DNA of 64,000 bases from Owenia fusiformis (Eukaryota; Annelida; Polychaeta; Sabellida; Oweniidae): NCBI GenBank assembly GCA_903813345.2, contig CAIIXF020000002.1:9509555-9573554 (forward strand), in the 5' to 3' direction. Of the stretch, positions 12,652 through 26,500 are shown piece by piece (within the stretch, counting starts at the first letter, position 1; every line of letters begins with the position of its first letter). A program made the translations under genes and the position numbers. A model generated the notes under the pieces. It was given only the letters and a program-made list of their open reading frames with translations. It was not told the DNA's origin and did not search any database.

Positions 12652-14320
12652 ATGACCACGTCATAATTGAAAAAAATCACAACAGTCATCACTTGTGTCT
12701 TATGAGCTAACTACGTAGTTGTTTAAGAAGGTGATATTTTGAATCTATAAAAACGATCAATATTTATTCGAAAATTCTAATTCTAGACAATGCTAAGAGA
12801 AATTTATTAAGGTAGATACCAATGCTTTTTGACACTCAACTTTTTGGCAATTACAAGTCCCTGCCTGCATTTAGTAGTCATATATTGTCATGTGCATACT
12901 TTTGAAACCATATCCTAATTATTTCACAAACCCTTTGTTGATTCTGCAATAGTTTCCAATTTGTAAACAGCATTTAGCCTTTTTAATTGGGAACTTTTTT
13001 GAAATTTCCAAAATGGCTGCCATGTGATTCCAGAATTAACATGAGTGTGACGTGACATCACAGTTGCTCGTTCCTAGGTAGCAACAAGATCACAATTGCT
13101 CGTTTCTAGGTAGCAACAAGATTCTTGATTAAAATGGAACAGAATTGCCCTGATTAACACCCTTAAAATCCGATTTTCAAAGAATATATTTGGAGAAACA
13201 ATAAAAGGTAAGTGGAGTAAATTAGAAGATGGTTTCAAGTTACCACAGAAGTCAATTTGAAACTCAAGAATGCTTTCTTTGACTCATAATCACAAAAAAG
13301 TCGAGTGACTTTTTAGATGTCGAAAATCTTAGTGGAAGCCATAGATACGACGTCAGATACTGTACGGCATTTTACTGCATTTTTACATGCCTACTTACTT
13401 TTAAAACCGCGATATCTCGACAGCAAAATCATATTTTCTACAATATTTTGTCATTAGTTGAACATATATGTCCAGGAAGTAGTTTGTCTATCGGGATTCA
13501 AAAAAATTAATTTGGAACTTTTTAATTGAGAATCACGCAAGCCGTATTATGTGACTTTCTACGCTAAAACCGGGTGTGGACTGTAACATTTTGAAGAAAA
13601 ATGATTTTGATTTTGAAACGCATATGGACTTGGAGACTGGATTTTATCTATCCCACATCATTTGAGACTGAATGCTCTATCTATGGTGGGGGAAAGGGGG
13701 TATTGGACATTGTGTCTTTTCACGTTAGATCATGCTTTTGGGATATATGGGGTTTGTTTTTCTTGACTGATATGCACTTAGAGTTTGCTTTTCCTTGCTA
13801 AGTTCCATTACAACTTTTGGTCCTTTCCCTTTGGCACTGGTGCTTATTTTTATATATATATATATATTGATCAATTAAACATTAAATCGTTTGGAAGGTG
13901 AATTATTATTTTTTGATTCCTTAAAGGCATATCATATTCTACATTTTTACCAAATAAATATATCATTTCGATTAAAAGTCAATCTGTAAGAAGTATAAAT
14001 TGAAAGAAATATGAAGTGAGGCCATGTGAAAAATTCACAAAATTACGTTTCATTTTTTGGTTATTGCTAATTCGGATTTTTCTTTTCAAAGTATAAGTCG
14101 CGTTATAATTTGAAAAACTCGGGGTGCATCTTTGTACACAAATCTAAACCAGATTATATTTTGAGCACGCTGGATGCTAGGTCTCAAGCCATATACATTT
14201 CAAGTGTTTTCAGCAATGTTATGTGATGAATTAAATACGTCTTCTCGCCTTCTCCATTGCCAAACTTTGAGATCGCTAGTTCAAGACAAGGTGTCTCTGC
14301 TTTAAATTTGAAGTCAACAT
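12652..14320. other. Intergenic region, no gene seen
   Basis: AT-rich DNA without recognisable coding sequence. It contains a short direct duplication (TTGCTCGTT.CCTAGGTAGCA, near 13060 and 13100) and a (TA)n run at 13851-13867. The open frame at 13601-13801 has no family resemblance. Confidence 0.5.
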
Positions 14321-14730
14321 ATTTCATACCTACTGAGGTTTCAGGTACATAACGAGCGGGAATATATAGTGTATCTAGGGACCGGGATGGATACACGCTG
14401 TATCCATCCCGGTCCCGCTCCTGAAAAAAACAAATATAATTTTTTTTAAGAATTGTCAAACTTTTTTTTTGAAAATCTCGCAAACTTTAAGACCAAAAAA
14501 CCGCCTAGTACCTTAAGTTTGTTTTGGAATTTTGGATCTTTGTAAGGTACATGTATGATGTACCTAGAACCCCAGTAGGTATGAAATACATCTGTTATGT
14601 ACGGTCGGTTTTGGATACAGGGTTTATCCCGCGGGAAATATGTGTATCTCCCTCGGTCCCTGCGGTCCCTTGGGAGATACACACATTTCCCTTGGGATAA
14701 ACCCTGTATCCAAAACCTCCCAGTACATAA
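14321..14730. mobile_element. Composite foldback element, second copy of the 6.9-8.3 kb arrangement
   Basis: The inverted ends ATTTCATACCTACTGAGGTT (14321) and its complement at 14568-14587 enclose a short perfect hairpin at 14378-14415 (GGGACCGGGATGGATACA and complement). Immediately outside lies a large foldback at 14593-14730 whose arms contain GGTTTTGGATACAGGGTTTA. The same order of parts occurs at 6856-8258, so these are two copies of one element type. No protein is encoded. Confidence 0.75.
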
Positions 14731-14969
14731 TCCTTATGTAGGTGATGGCATTTGGGCAGTTTGCATGTGTCCTTGAATTGCGTTTCATGGTACCATAATG
14801 ATCCGATAACTTAAATACATTTGCTTTCGATTTCACTATTTTATGACAATACATGCGTTGTATTTTACTAGATTAGTATTTCAATATCTGTTATATTTAT
14901 TATGTTGTTGCCTGACTATTTCAAATAACCCTCCTTTATGGTACCATAAAGAAGAACTGACTATCTCTC

Positions 14970-15920
14970 TCAGTGATTGATCTCATTATCGGTAGATTGG
15001 ATTTGATTTCCCCCGTTTGTGAAAATTTTCTTCATCTCTTTTCTAAACAAGGTATGACTGAATGAATAAATAATTGGATTAATGCTAGAATTAGCAATTG
15101 CCATGTAACCAGTGATCTGGTAGGCCGTCCCTGCATAAGTTTCAACGATATGTAAACGTTTGAGAAGCATATATGCGGCGAATGGTCCCCAACATATGAA
15201 AAATCCAAACGAAACAAAAATCAATGTACGTATAACGATGTTTCTGCTTTTAGACATTTGTTTCTCATGGATTGATGATCCAATTTGTGATTTTGATCCT
15301 TTGTGAACTGTATACACGATTCTACTGTAGCAAAATATCATAATGCAAATTGGCATTAAAAATTCAACAACAAGGATATATATGCCGAAGATCGAGTGGA
15401 ATTGTTTACTCGGCCATTTTGTCCACAAAGAACACCTTGTTCCTTCTAGGACAGAGCTGCCAAGTTCATAGCTTTCATGTACGATCGCCACCACCCATAG
15501 CATGACTATGACTCCCCAAATTAGTCTCTTAGAGACACGTTTCCTGTAGAACAATGGGTGTACCAGGGATATATATCGCTCTATGGTAATTGCTTCAAGA
15601 TTGAACGATGAAAGAGCCGTTAACATCCAGAGGAGATACTCCGACAGCCAAAAACTGCAAAAGAAACTTGCAAACGGACCTGGTTCCTTTATCCAGTCCA
15701 TACCATCGAATGCTTTGTTAAATATCATAAATAACGAACTCAACAAGTCAATTATGCTTTGATGTATAATTAACATGTTATTTAGTTTTCTTCGAAATTG
15801 TCCAGACTTGAGAAAAACAAATATAACCAAAAGATTTCCGACAAATCCTACGCCCGCAATAAGTCCATTGATTATTTTTTCTTCAAGTGTTGCAAATGCG
15901 TTTACTGTAAAGTTTGTCAT
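14970..15920 (-). CDS. Class A (rhodopsin-like) G-protein-coupled receptor, orphan
   Basis: Intact single-exon ORF of 316 residues with seven hydrophobic segments. Hallmarks are an N-glycosylation site NFT at 3-5, GN at 28-29 (TM1), Asp58 in TM2, and Cys88 with Cys163 for the TM3-ECL2 disulphide. ERY replaces DRY at 114-116, and CWGP lies at 243-246 (TM6) and NPIIY at 281-285 (TM7). The Lys/Arg-rich tail after TM7 is short, as in peptide- or amine-type receptors. It should sit in the plasma membrane and couple an unknown extracellular ligand to G proteins. The short loops and lack of introns resemble the expanded orphan receptor families of marine invertebrates. The ligand cannot be assigned. 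It lies alone and antisense to the carboxypeptidase gene downstream. Confidence 0.92.
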   Translation of the reverse strand: MTNFTVNAFATLEEKIINGLIAGVGFVGNLLVIFVFLKSGQFRRKLNNMLIIHQSIIDLLSSLFMIFNKAFDGMDWIKEPGPFASFFCSFWLSEYLLWMLTALSSFNLEAITIERYISLVHPLFYRKRVSKRLIWGVIVMLWVVAIVHESYELGSSVLEGTRCSLWTKWPSKQFHSIFGIYILVVEFLMPICIMIFCYSRIVYTVHKGSKSQIGSSIHEKQMSKSRNIVIRTLIFVSFGFFICWGPFAAYMLLKRLHIVETYAGTAYQITGYMAIANSSINPIIYSFSHTLFRKEMKKIFTNGGNQIQSTDNEINH

Positions 15921-17576
15921 TGTATCTATTATTGCGTATATTTATACTTATCGTTCATTCTTCATGTATTCGTGTGACAAAAATGTGCCACCACAAAATA
16001 ACGCATTCCAGAACTTTATACGTTGAGAAGTCGAATTTTGCGACATCACATTGTCGTTGCCTGGTCCCTTAAGAGCTTGTTCATGTTGTATTGAAATCGA
16101 ACAGATGAACTAACCGTTGTATCAAACATAAATGCAATTATATGATCTCGTAATCGTACGTCATGTGACTGTCACATCGCGGAAATTACAGGCTTTTAGG
16201 CAAATTAATGCTATTAGTATTATTTATTTATTTCATCATGTGTTACAAGTACTTCAACACACCCTCATCTGGGTACCTGCTATTGCTATTGATCCCTATG
16301 TTCCATCTCAAAATGTAATATGCACAACTTGCAACCACGCCCATAAACAGAAATTTGCGTGGGGATCTCAGGACTTTTTGGGAAAATTATTCCCATTTTT
16401 ACAAGATAGTTTACATACTACATGCAATTACTAATCGCTATATAAATAAACCGTTTCTCTTCCTTTCTACCACCATACTCACCTATGATTTTAATCGGGT
16501 ACGAGCAGCACACGTAACGGAAATAGAAGAATCTGATCATGCCGTCATTCTCTAAGACAATGAAAATGTTTTATTGCTATTTATCGTTAAGTACCTTAAT
16601 GGGCTATATATATCCTCTGTTGCGAAGTGAAAATTTTTCATCTGTCCTAAAGCACTCTGTGTGATTGTATTTTGAATTAAGCTATGAAATCTTAATTAGA
16701 AAATAAATTGTGAGTTTTCCTTAGTCCGATCCCGTGATTCCCATAGCGGAAAAATCTTACGATCCTATCCCATGATAATATAGGAGTTTAAACTTGCAAT
16801 GTTTTTCACAACCTAAACGTGAACGGAAAATATTTATGTGATGCATTTGTGTGGGTGATCGGTCATATCTTGTACGTATAGATTGGCGTTTCGATTTTAT
16901 AATGCAAGCTTAAACTCCCAAATAACTAGCACGCTGGTCCTGGCAGAGGTTACTAAACAATAAAATGCTGCAAAGTGATATATGGGAATAAGGGAATTTC
17001 TATATATCTGAATAAAGCTGGTATTATAGAAGTCACCCCTTGTTTTCCTTGTTTTGGTTGGGCCAGGCTACCATAGACTTCGATGTCTTAAACTTGCATT
17101 AGCCACTTATTTCATGATTTATCAAAAAGCGTTTGTTAAATCTGTCTACAACTCGAATGGCATACTATGGGATGCCCCTGTAAACGTATATGTAGTAATT
17201 AATCATGAAAATTGTGGTTGTCGAATTAAGAAACCAAGTTTTAAAGCTTAGCATTGCATCAATGGATATATGGCCCAAATTATCAATTGCAATTATCTTG
17301 GAAATGTTTTAAAAGTCGTGAAAGTTGTTACCGGAGATTACACCAAAGCCTGCTTGAATCTTTTTGTTTTTCAATTACAAAAAATCTGAAACTTATGACT
17401 TTGATGCTTTTAATAAATGATCATTTCCTGCTCTTTTTTGTTTATATTGACACGGAAAGTCATAACTTTTCAATAATTTTTTTACCTAATCATGTGATGG
17501 AGATTATGTTTCACACCAAGTTTGGACAAGGGATAATCAATACCCGGTGAACATTAATCATACATTTCTTCTTTAG
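15921..17576. other. Intergenic region between divergent GPCR and carboxypeptidase genes
   Basis: Should hold both promoters and the missing signal-peptide exon of the carboxypeptidase gene, whose first visible exon needs an upstream exon ending in phase 1. I see no convincing exon. A hydrophobic start at about 17394 (MTLMLLINDHF...) could be read to a weak phase-1 donor but is not reliable. Confidence 0.4.
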
Positions 17577-20500
17577 ACAAGTCCAGAGAGAGTGATATTA
17601 TGAAGTCGATAAAAAGTCGCAAAACTTATATTAGCTATGATGAAATGGTAGGCATATTGAAGGATTTGGCAAAGGAGTATCCTTCCCAGATGTCCATGTA
17701 TTCTATTGGCGAATCAGGAGAGGGTAAACAAATCTGGGTAATGGCTGTTAGCGCCAATAAACCAGATGAGCATGTGTTGTTGAGGCCAGAGATGAAGTAT
17801 GTTGGAGGAATACATGGTAATGAGGTAAGAATTTTTTTTTGATAAAATGTATTTATTTTGTATTTTCATTATTTACTACAATATTTATTATTGTACATTA
17901 TTGTTCTATAAATATGGAATAAATTGAGTTGAATTGTAGCTAGTTAATTGAATTAAATGAATTCTATACGAGGGAGGTAATTTTAGCGATCCACTGATGT
18001 ATGGACTCTTTGCTGTTTGGAGTTATTAATCATCCCTGTAATCTACAGGGGGGCAAAAAACAATACCAACGTTTAAAGGTGAATGTCATGCCATGTTTAT
18101 ATCACTTTAAAGATACAGTAAGTCATTTCCAAACAATATGACACTATCCGATTGGAAACGGTTGCTTTTTGTGGAGTTAAAGGCTAAAATTGACACCAGG
18201 GGTGCCATGAGCGACTAAAATTATTCACTGCGAATTTCCAAATTATGGAAATGGAGGGTAATTTGAACTTTGGCACCTTCATAAAGGTACATTTATACAA
18301 GTTTAGTGCAAAATTCACCAATGATACTTATATATTTTAAATCAACTATGAACTATGGATTACTCCATTTATAATGATTCAGTCAAACATATTCAGTGCA
18401 GCTTTGACTGCAATATGAAGGGAATCAGGGAATTTAAATTTTTGATTTTAGTCGCTCATGACAACCCTGGTGTAAATGTTAGCCTCTAACTGCACATTGA
18501 AGAAAACGAAAGTTGTTCAGTCGGAGGGTGCCATGTTGTACGAACGTGATTTATCTTCAATATGCCATATAATACATGGCATGGTTTAAGATATATCATA
18601 TGAATCATTCATCTTTAAACTTAGGTACTATTTTTTTGGTCCACCCTGTATTTATATACGCATAACCACGATGGTAATTTATTAGCATTAAAAAAGCACT
18701 ATAAACTGTACGATATCTTTGTGAAAATGATTTTAGCCGATTGGTGGACAGCTCTTGATCCGTTTTCTGGCACATCTAGGGCAGAACTTCGGCAAGGATG
18801 ACACAATTACAAAACTTATGAATACGTCACGATTGCATATACTTCCAATGTTAAACCCGGACGGTTATACCAAGGGCTATACGGAAAACACAGATACAAG
18901 CGATACTGACAACATTATAAACGCATGTCTCGGCAACGGAGAAGGAAGGTAGAAGGAATTTTTAACATTTCCATAGTTTCATCTGACAATCTTGTATTTT
19001 TGAAACAAGATATTGATTTCTACTGGTGTTGAAAATGAGGAGGTTTATCTCATCTTGCGTATAATCATACTCATTAACTATGCTCATTTGCTCTCTTCTC
19101 TATCCTCACTTCTTTTGAATATGTGGTATTACTCCACCAAAAGAAGAGCAAAGCAAAATAATGCTGAAATAAGACAATCCCTATTAAAAGTACTTTTGCA
19201 AAGTCTTAAATCAAATTAAATTGTCACTCACCATATAACATTTCTATTCCTTTTACTTTTAACATATTACGCACATCATGGAAAACACTGACTTTTTCAG
19301 AGTAGCTACATTAAGGTTCTTTGTTTTTTCCCTTTGTTCAGAGAAATATATTGTTTTGATGGAATTGTAATAAGAAGATAAAATGTATTAACTAAATACA
19401 ATATTTTAGAAACACTACTGAGCCAAACGAAGTGGATCTGAATAGAAATTTTGGACCCGAGTATTTTGAAAAGAAGTACAGACCAAAGCCTGCAAAAGAA
19501 ACACAAGCAGTGAAGAAATGGCTCGAGGATTATCCGTTTCTTATGTCTCTATCCTTCCACGGAGGAGCCATGGTGGCAAGCTACCCTTATGACAACAGTA
19601 CGATAAATGTTCTTGTTAATTTTGTGTTTCATCGAGTTCGTAACATAATCATTTATCGCATTCACTAAGCCCTAGGATGAAGAAAATGTTTTGTCAAATA
19701 TGATTTTTTCATAACGATTAATAAACGTATATTATCATTGCATTGATTAAAATAATTCGTTTATAGAACGCACGCGTAAATCGGAATCTAATGACGTCTT
19801 TAAGTACAGCAAATCCCCGGATGATGATATCTTTCGACAGATGGCGCTAACCTACTCTTACAGCCACGGACGAATGTACGCTGGGGAAGTACTCTCTAAA
19901 GCATTCTGTTACATGGGTAATTTCATCGATGGAATAACGAATGGTGCAAAGTGGTTCTATGTGAAAGGTACGTTGATATCAGCTCAGGTTCGATGCGTAT
20001 GGTTCATCTATACCCTAAAACGAGATACATCTACCATAATATACATTTATATTCACCACCAGTATAATAGAATGAAACAAAAGATAAATCATATCTGTTG
20101 GTGCTAAGGTTCACTGGCGTGAACTTTTATTTAAAGCTTCAAAATTAATTTTACATAAAATAGATGGCATGACGGCCACAGTGAACTTTTATTTAAAGCT
20201 TCAAAATTTTATTTTACATAAAATAGATGGCATGGGTATAATTCCATCTCTGCTATATTATATAGCCCAACCATTCAGAATTCCACTGACCATAAAACCA
20301 ATGATTGCCAAACAAAGCACCAAAGCCCTTTGTGGACGCTGAGTCAGAAAATAGCGAGAGACGATCAGAACTGATCCAATTGTTATCTAAGAATATTGCA
20401 CTTCCATTGAAATCTTCCAGGAAGCATAACCACATCTCAAGATCTAATTTAACACTGGCTGTTATCTTTACCCTGTGATAAGGTTTTGTTTTGCCTACTG

Positions 20501-23500
20501 TGCTGTTAATAAGCCTCCTGAGAAAACATCTACCACTTGGTATCACCTTGCAACAAAAATTCAACAGACCTATGACAGATTGGACCTGAACTAGCTTAGC
20601 TTTCTTTCCCATTTTCCTCATTTCTAATAATTCATTGATCTTCTGAATACACCTATCAACTTTATCAATCGGGATACGAAGGCAAAAATCTTTTGAATCT
20701 ATCTCAATTCCCACAAATGATAGAGTTGTTTCTGGATAATATGTTTTTTCCTTGGAAATGGGAACTCCTATCTGTTTACAAGTCTGAATGAAACCCTCAA
20801 GATCTTGCTTGCATTGGTCTGATGAAGATGCAACAAAAAGAAAATCATCCAAGATATGGATGACCCCATGAACTTGCACTTTTGCAAGGGCAATCCACTG
20901 CAATGCTGAACTGAAGATTTCAAACAGCCTGCAACTAATGCTCAATCCCATTGGTAGATTTCTATCATAATAGTACTTCCCTCGAAATTTCATGAATAAA
21001 TACTTGTAACAAGCTGGTGAAACTGGTAAACATCTAAATGCATTTTCTATGTCTGTTTTACTCAGATAGCAACCCCTGCCATGTATCCTTACTAAGTTGA
21101 CTGCATCATCTATCGTTGCATATTGCACTGAACAATATTCATCATCTATCATATCATTAACTGATTGACCATATGGGAATGACAAATGATGAATGAGTCT
21201 GAACTTATTTGGATCCTTTTTAGGAACTAACCCAAGTGGACTTACAAAAATACTACCTATCATTCTTTCACTTATATCATGAGGACCAGAAATTCTATTT
21301 TCCTTGATTTCTTTATTTAACTTTTCCCAGACCAAATGCTCATTGTCATTGGCTGATTTGAGATTTGAACTATTTTGTGTATTTGTGCCGATTTTGATGT
21401 TTGATTCCTTACACATAATGTCAAATCCTTTAGTGAAACCATGAAAAAGAAAATATCTGGATCTTTCATCATAGCCCTCAAGATATTGAAACAAAACACT
21501 TGGCTTAATTGGTGTTGATAAGACAGATGTAGTTTCCAAGCTCAATAAATCATCCTCAATTTGCTCATGATTAAATTTGCTCTTTTGTTTTACTTCGAAA
21601 AGAACCAGAACCACTATGAGCCTGAGGCTTTGACTTTGGACAATTTATCGCCTTATGATTACCTTCACAGGTTGAACATTTATGGGGTAAGAATTTACAA
21701 GGATGACAAGCATGCATTAGACCCCTCATTCCAATTCCAACAAAAACCATACTTCTTCTCTTTCTTTGATTGCCCTCTCTGACCCTTCTGCTGATGCCTA
21801 AAATTTTGCTTTTGAGAAGCTACATTTTTATCTTTTTTCTGAGCTGACATTACAATGAACAATTCATTATGTAGATTACCCCAAGGCATATCAGGCCTTT
21901 TTTCCTTCAACATCCTGAATTCCTCATCGTACTTATACCAGTTGCCCTCCATCCGCATGAGCCTGACAATTGTATCATTGTATTTCAATAGGTCACATGC
22001 GATGGAGGCATTTTGGGATGTAAGTATTGTTGAATATATTCTGAATGCCTGTTGCCATTCCCCAAATGACAACACTTTCTTTGAGGCAGGAGGAGCAAAA
22101 TAAAGCTGAGGTTCCCCCTCATCATTGTGTTTTATAGAGAGCTGATGTTTCTCATGCATCTCATTTTTTAAAAGGGAAGAAAATTCTACGAATTCCCCAT
22201 TTAGTATTTTTTGTCTCAATTTGAGACTCACCCTTGCATCCAAAGGTAACTCTATTTCTACATATGATTGCTTTTGCTCCCCTTGCCCCTGAGTTATCTT
22301 ACCAACAGATTCCTCAGCAACAGTTTTTTCATTTTTGTCGAGTACTTCAGATACACTTTCTCTTGTTTCTGCGAACTCTGCAATTGCCTCATGAATGATG
22401 CTCTTGAGTTCTGATTTTGTGACATATTCTGGATGGGTGTCCTTGGCATTTTTGTCCGACGCTAGAGTTTCTGTACCATTGCCCATCGCATTATTCCCCG
22501 AGGCTGTACTAGAGCTGCTCCCCTGTCTGGGGCGTTTAGGGGCAGGCTCATCGCCACTCTGCGTCCCCGCACTGGAAAGACGTCTGGCTGCTGATCTGCC
22601 ACGTCTAGGCTTCCGTCCTTTGCCACGTCCACTCATCTCCTTAAACAAATAAAATTGTGGCAGTAATATTTTCTTATATATACATTCCATCAACACCTCT
22701 GGAAAAGTGCAGTTAATGGTAAAATAAATATATGCATTAGATATAGCAAAATGTATGTTAGGATTGGTCATAGCACTTGCAGTACACAAGTAAATCGACG
22801 CAAAGGGCAGAACATTTATGGACAAATACGTAGTATTTATGGCCCATCCCTTCCACAAGGGCACTGTTCCCAAGGCAATAAAACCATTCCGGTAGGGCAA
22901 TATGTAGACAAAATGTCTATATGATAAATAATCAATATAGGCCTTCAAGCCCTGTTGCACAATGTGCATGCCAATAAGTTGCTCCCATTGGTCTAAAGAA
23001 ATTATACAGCAAGGCATGGTATGATCGATAGCAATAACATGTCAAAATATTACATAACTTGTTAGTCCAAATTATTTTATCAACAAAGTAACAGTAATCT
23101 ACATATTTAGCAAGTAAATAACTGACTTAATAAAAAAGTGCTGAGACCCAAAACTGACTTACATTATTGCAATTTATTTTTCAGGAACAATATAGCACCT
23201 CTTATACTCTTGTATAATTTCCTATTTCCACTGTTACTAAGGTGCACCAAATCATCACAATAATAGTCCATATTTGGAGTCTCAGCCTTTCTAAATCCAT
23301 CATGTTGCCAGAATAAAATATTATCTTCAACTTGGCAGATGTGATATAAATAAGTGTTTGCAATTGAGACATTTTTATTGTATGACTTAACATCAAGTTT
23401 GCTGGTTGATCTTAGTCTAAAACGGCTAATGAGTTGACAGATAACTACTTGTCTAACTCCCAAAGATAAAAGTTTTGTCGCAAATTCTGAAATTTCAAAT

Positions 23501-26500
23501 CCGACTTTTTCAGGCCTAGAACCATTGGAAATGTCATTTCCTCCACATTGTAATATAACTATTTCTGGCAACCATTGCCTTATGTGATGAAGTCTTTTAC
23601 TTATCTTTAATATTGTTGAACCTCCATGAACAAATTTAGTGTCTATTGAAGAAATGTCAAAACTACTGTTGATTTTATAATCAGCTTCAGATTCAATATA
23701 TGCTTCTAATCGAGGTACAAAAGAATGTCCCAAAAGCAAAACCTTCATACTGACATCATAAGTCAATAATTGAATAAATCACTAACCGTGTTATATTTTC
23801 CTGGAGTCCTAAAATTCTGCTTACTTGTATCCTAAGGTCTCCGTTAAATTTTGAATTTTAAATTTTGAATTTTTTATTTGAAAAATTGTCTAACAGAACT
23901 TGTGTCTTTAATGTACTCTTGTGTCTTTAATGTACTGGTCCAAAGTGAGGTGCCAGGGAAAGTTCCTAGCTATAGCTTCCAACCCCAATTGTCCAAGGAA
24001 TCCTATTGGTTCACATAAAAACTGTTATGATACTTGCAGACAAGAACCATAACATACCTATATAGGTAGACATAGATAAGCATGTGTAACACTCTCATCT
24101 GACCTTTCAAAAATCGTTATCACAATCCCAAAATCAAAAATACGACAAATATTTCACACTGGAGACATTAAACACAATGAATAACAACTAAAGAGATATT
24201 TCCAATACTAATGATAATATAATATGTAAAAGATCCTTATTAGTGTACAAGAGGAAAGCAAGTAAAATTGTTAAGACATAAGCATGGCTTTTAAAGATAA
24301 AGAAAAATCTAAATATTGAGAAAATCATAGTGATAAGACCCTTTTCCCGTGTCCTGGCTCATAGAGTATTACAAACGTCAACTACGGAGCTCTTGCAACC
24401 GCCATATAAACTGAATGTTGTAAATATGATATATAAATTATTTCAAAGGAGGAATGCAAGATTACAACTACGTTAATTATGGAATTCTTGCAATCACAAT
24501 TGAGATGGAATGTTGTAAATTCCCACCATATATCACGATGGAAGACTTTTGGCACGAAAATCTTCCATCTTTTCTCAACTCATGGAAGTTCGTACACAGA
24601 GGTAGATCTTTGATAGTTTAAATAATTTCTGTTAAAGTATATTGTGATATCAATTAATGTATTGAAAACATGATAAAGTACCCAGCTACAAATATAAACT
24701 GGTTTAACATTGTAAGGTGTGGGTTTTATTACAATTCATATAGATAAGCGAAAATACCCATTTACATTGCAGGAATTAAGGGTATTATATCAGACTCTCA
24801 GGGAAACCCAGTGCCAAATGCTAAAGTATACATAGATAAGAGAAAGCATCCAGTCACAAGCACATCAAAGGGTGAATACTGGAGAGTTCTCCTGCCAGGG
24901 ACATATACCATTAGGGTAAGGGCATTTCTCATTGGGCATATGTTTTTGGACGACGTATCAAAACTGCTGTTTTTTAAGAAATAAACTAACTTCGGGAGCT
25001 CGCTCTACATTCTATAGATCCACTGATTGCCTTCGATTGTCAAACATATAGAGTGGAGATGTACTGCAAATTAGGTCATTTCTTTGATATTGAATATTGA
25101 TATTGAACAAATATTTCACTCTATTGAGGTGAATACCTGTACATCTTTCACAAGTGATATTCCACGAAGCCCGAAGGGCAAGTGGAATATCACCTTGTGA
25201 AAGTGCTACAGGTATTCACCGAAAATAGAGTGAAATATTTGTTTTATTATATCACTGTCTAGCTAAACATCCCTGATATTATTAAGTCATAGGTTAACAT
25301 TGAAATATATATATTTTTACGAATCTACTTGGTTCGTCTGCCATTTTGACTTACACTGAACTAAATTATTTACACTGAACGAAAACAAATTCTTTGAAAA
25401 TTCCCGGGAGGGTGGGATATCGCTAGTTATCCTACACTTAGTGTATTAAATGTATAATAACATGAAAAAATAAATTTGATATTTATTGGCAAAATGAATA
25501 TCCGGAGGATATCGTAACGATATACTCCGGGCGGAGGATATCATGACGATATACTCCGGAAAACCCAATATGCGGAGGATATTGTGACGATATACTCCGC
25601 TTGTTGATTTCCCGCCAAATTGACTCTATTTGGCATGGAATTAATTTTACAATGATATTATACATTCACTACACTCCTTGTAAGTGTAGGATAATAAGAA
25701 CATCCTATGATTTTTTTCAGAATATCATTTTAATCTTCTCGGTGATATTGATATATGCACTCGTTCGCTTCGCTCTCTCGTGCAGATATCAATATCACCT
25801 CGTAGATAAAAATGATATTCCTCAAAATCATAGGATATCCTATAAATATCTCACGGTTGTCTTATCTGATTAGCATTGCCATTGAATATCGCCAGATATC
25901 CCACAACATGTGACCCGGTTTTGACCAATCATACTGTCGCTAGCTAGATAGTGATATAATAACGAGCATTATTATATCGCTATCTAGCTAGCGACAGTAT
26001 GATAAGTCAAAACCGGGTCACATGTCGTGGGATATCTGGCGATATTCAATGACAATGCTAATCAGATAAGACAACCGTGAGATATCTAGCGATATCCCAC
26101 GCTCCCGGGAATTTTCAAAGAATTTGTTTTCGTTCAGTGTAAATAATTTAGTTCAGTGTAAGTCAAAATGGCAGACGAACCGAGTAGATTCGTATGTATT
26201 TCAATGTTAACCTATGACTTAATAATATTAGGGATGTTTAGCTAGACAGTGATATAATAAAACAAATATTTCACTCTTTTTTCGGTGAATACCTGTAGCA
26301 CTTTCACAAGGTGATATTCCACTTGCCCTTCGGGCTTCGTGGAATATCACTTATGAAAGATGTACAGGTATTCACCTCAATAGAGTGAAATATTTGTTCA
26401 GTATCGACCGGATGGATGGCGATATTGGATATCAACATCTTAACTTAACTTCTTAACTTATTTTCTTCAGGCCATTTAAAATGACACAATTTTGATTTGA

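Larger units (their letters stand above)
20253..23766 (-). mobile_element. Ngaro/DIRS-like retrotransposon, truncated
   Basis: Three minus-strand reading frames lie in a row in carboxypeptidase intron 4: an SGNH hydrolase (23766-23164), a gag-like protein (22636-21695) and an RT/RNase H (21614-20253). The RT resembles tyrosine-recombinase elements of the DIRS/Ngaro group, in which SGNH hydrolase ORFs are known. RNase H is cut off soon after its first motif. No tyrosine recombinase and no split direct repeats were found, so the copy is incomplete on that side. Confidence 0.75.

Noticed and set aside
17394-17470. Hydrophobic start (MTLMLLINDHF...) as signal exon of the carboxypeptidase
   Set aside because: The only phase-1 donor (GTCATA) is far from consensus, and the exon is only about 100 bp from the next, so support is too weak.
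22640-23017. Upstream open extension of the gag frame (~126 codons)
   Set aside because: Composition differs from gag and a good gag start with a basic N-terminus exists at 22636; left open as possible chance.
25499-25600. Three regularly spaced palindromic units resembling a CRISPR array
   Set aside because: Spacers are a few bases only, the units are imperfect, and the host is an animal genome; they belong to the palindromic transposon.
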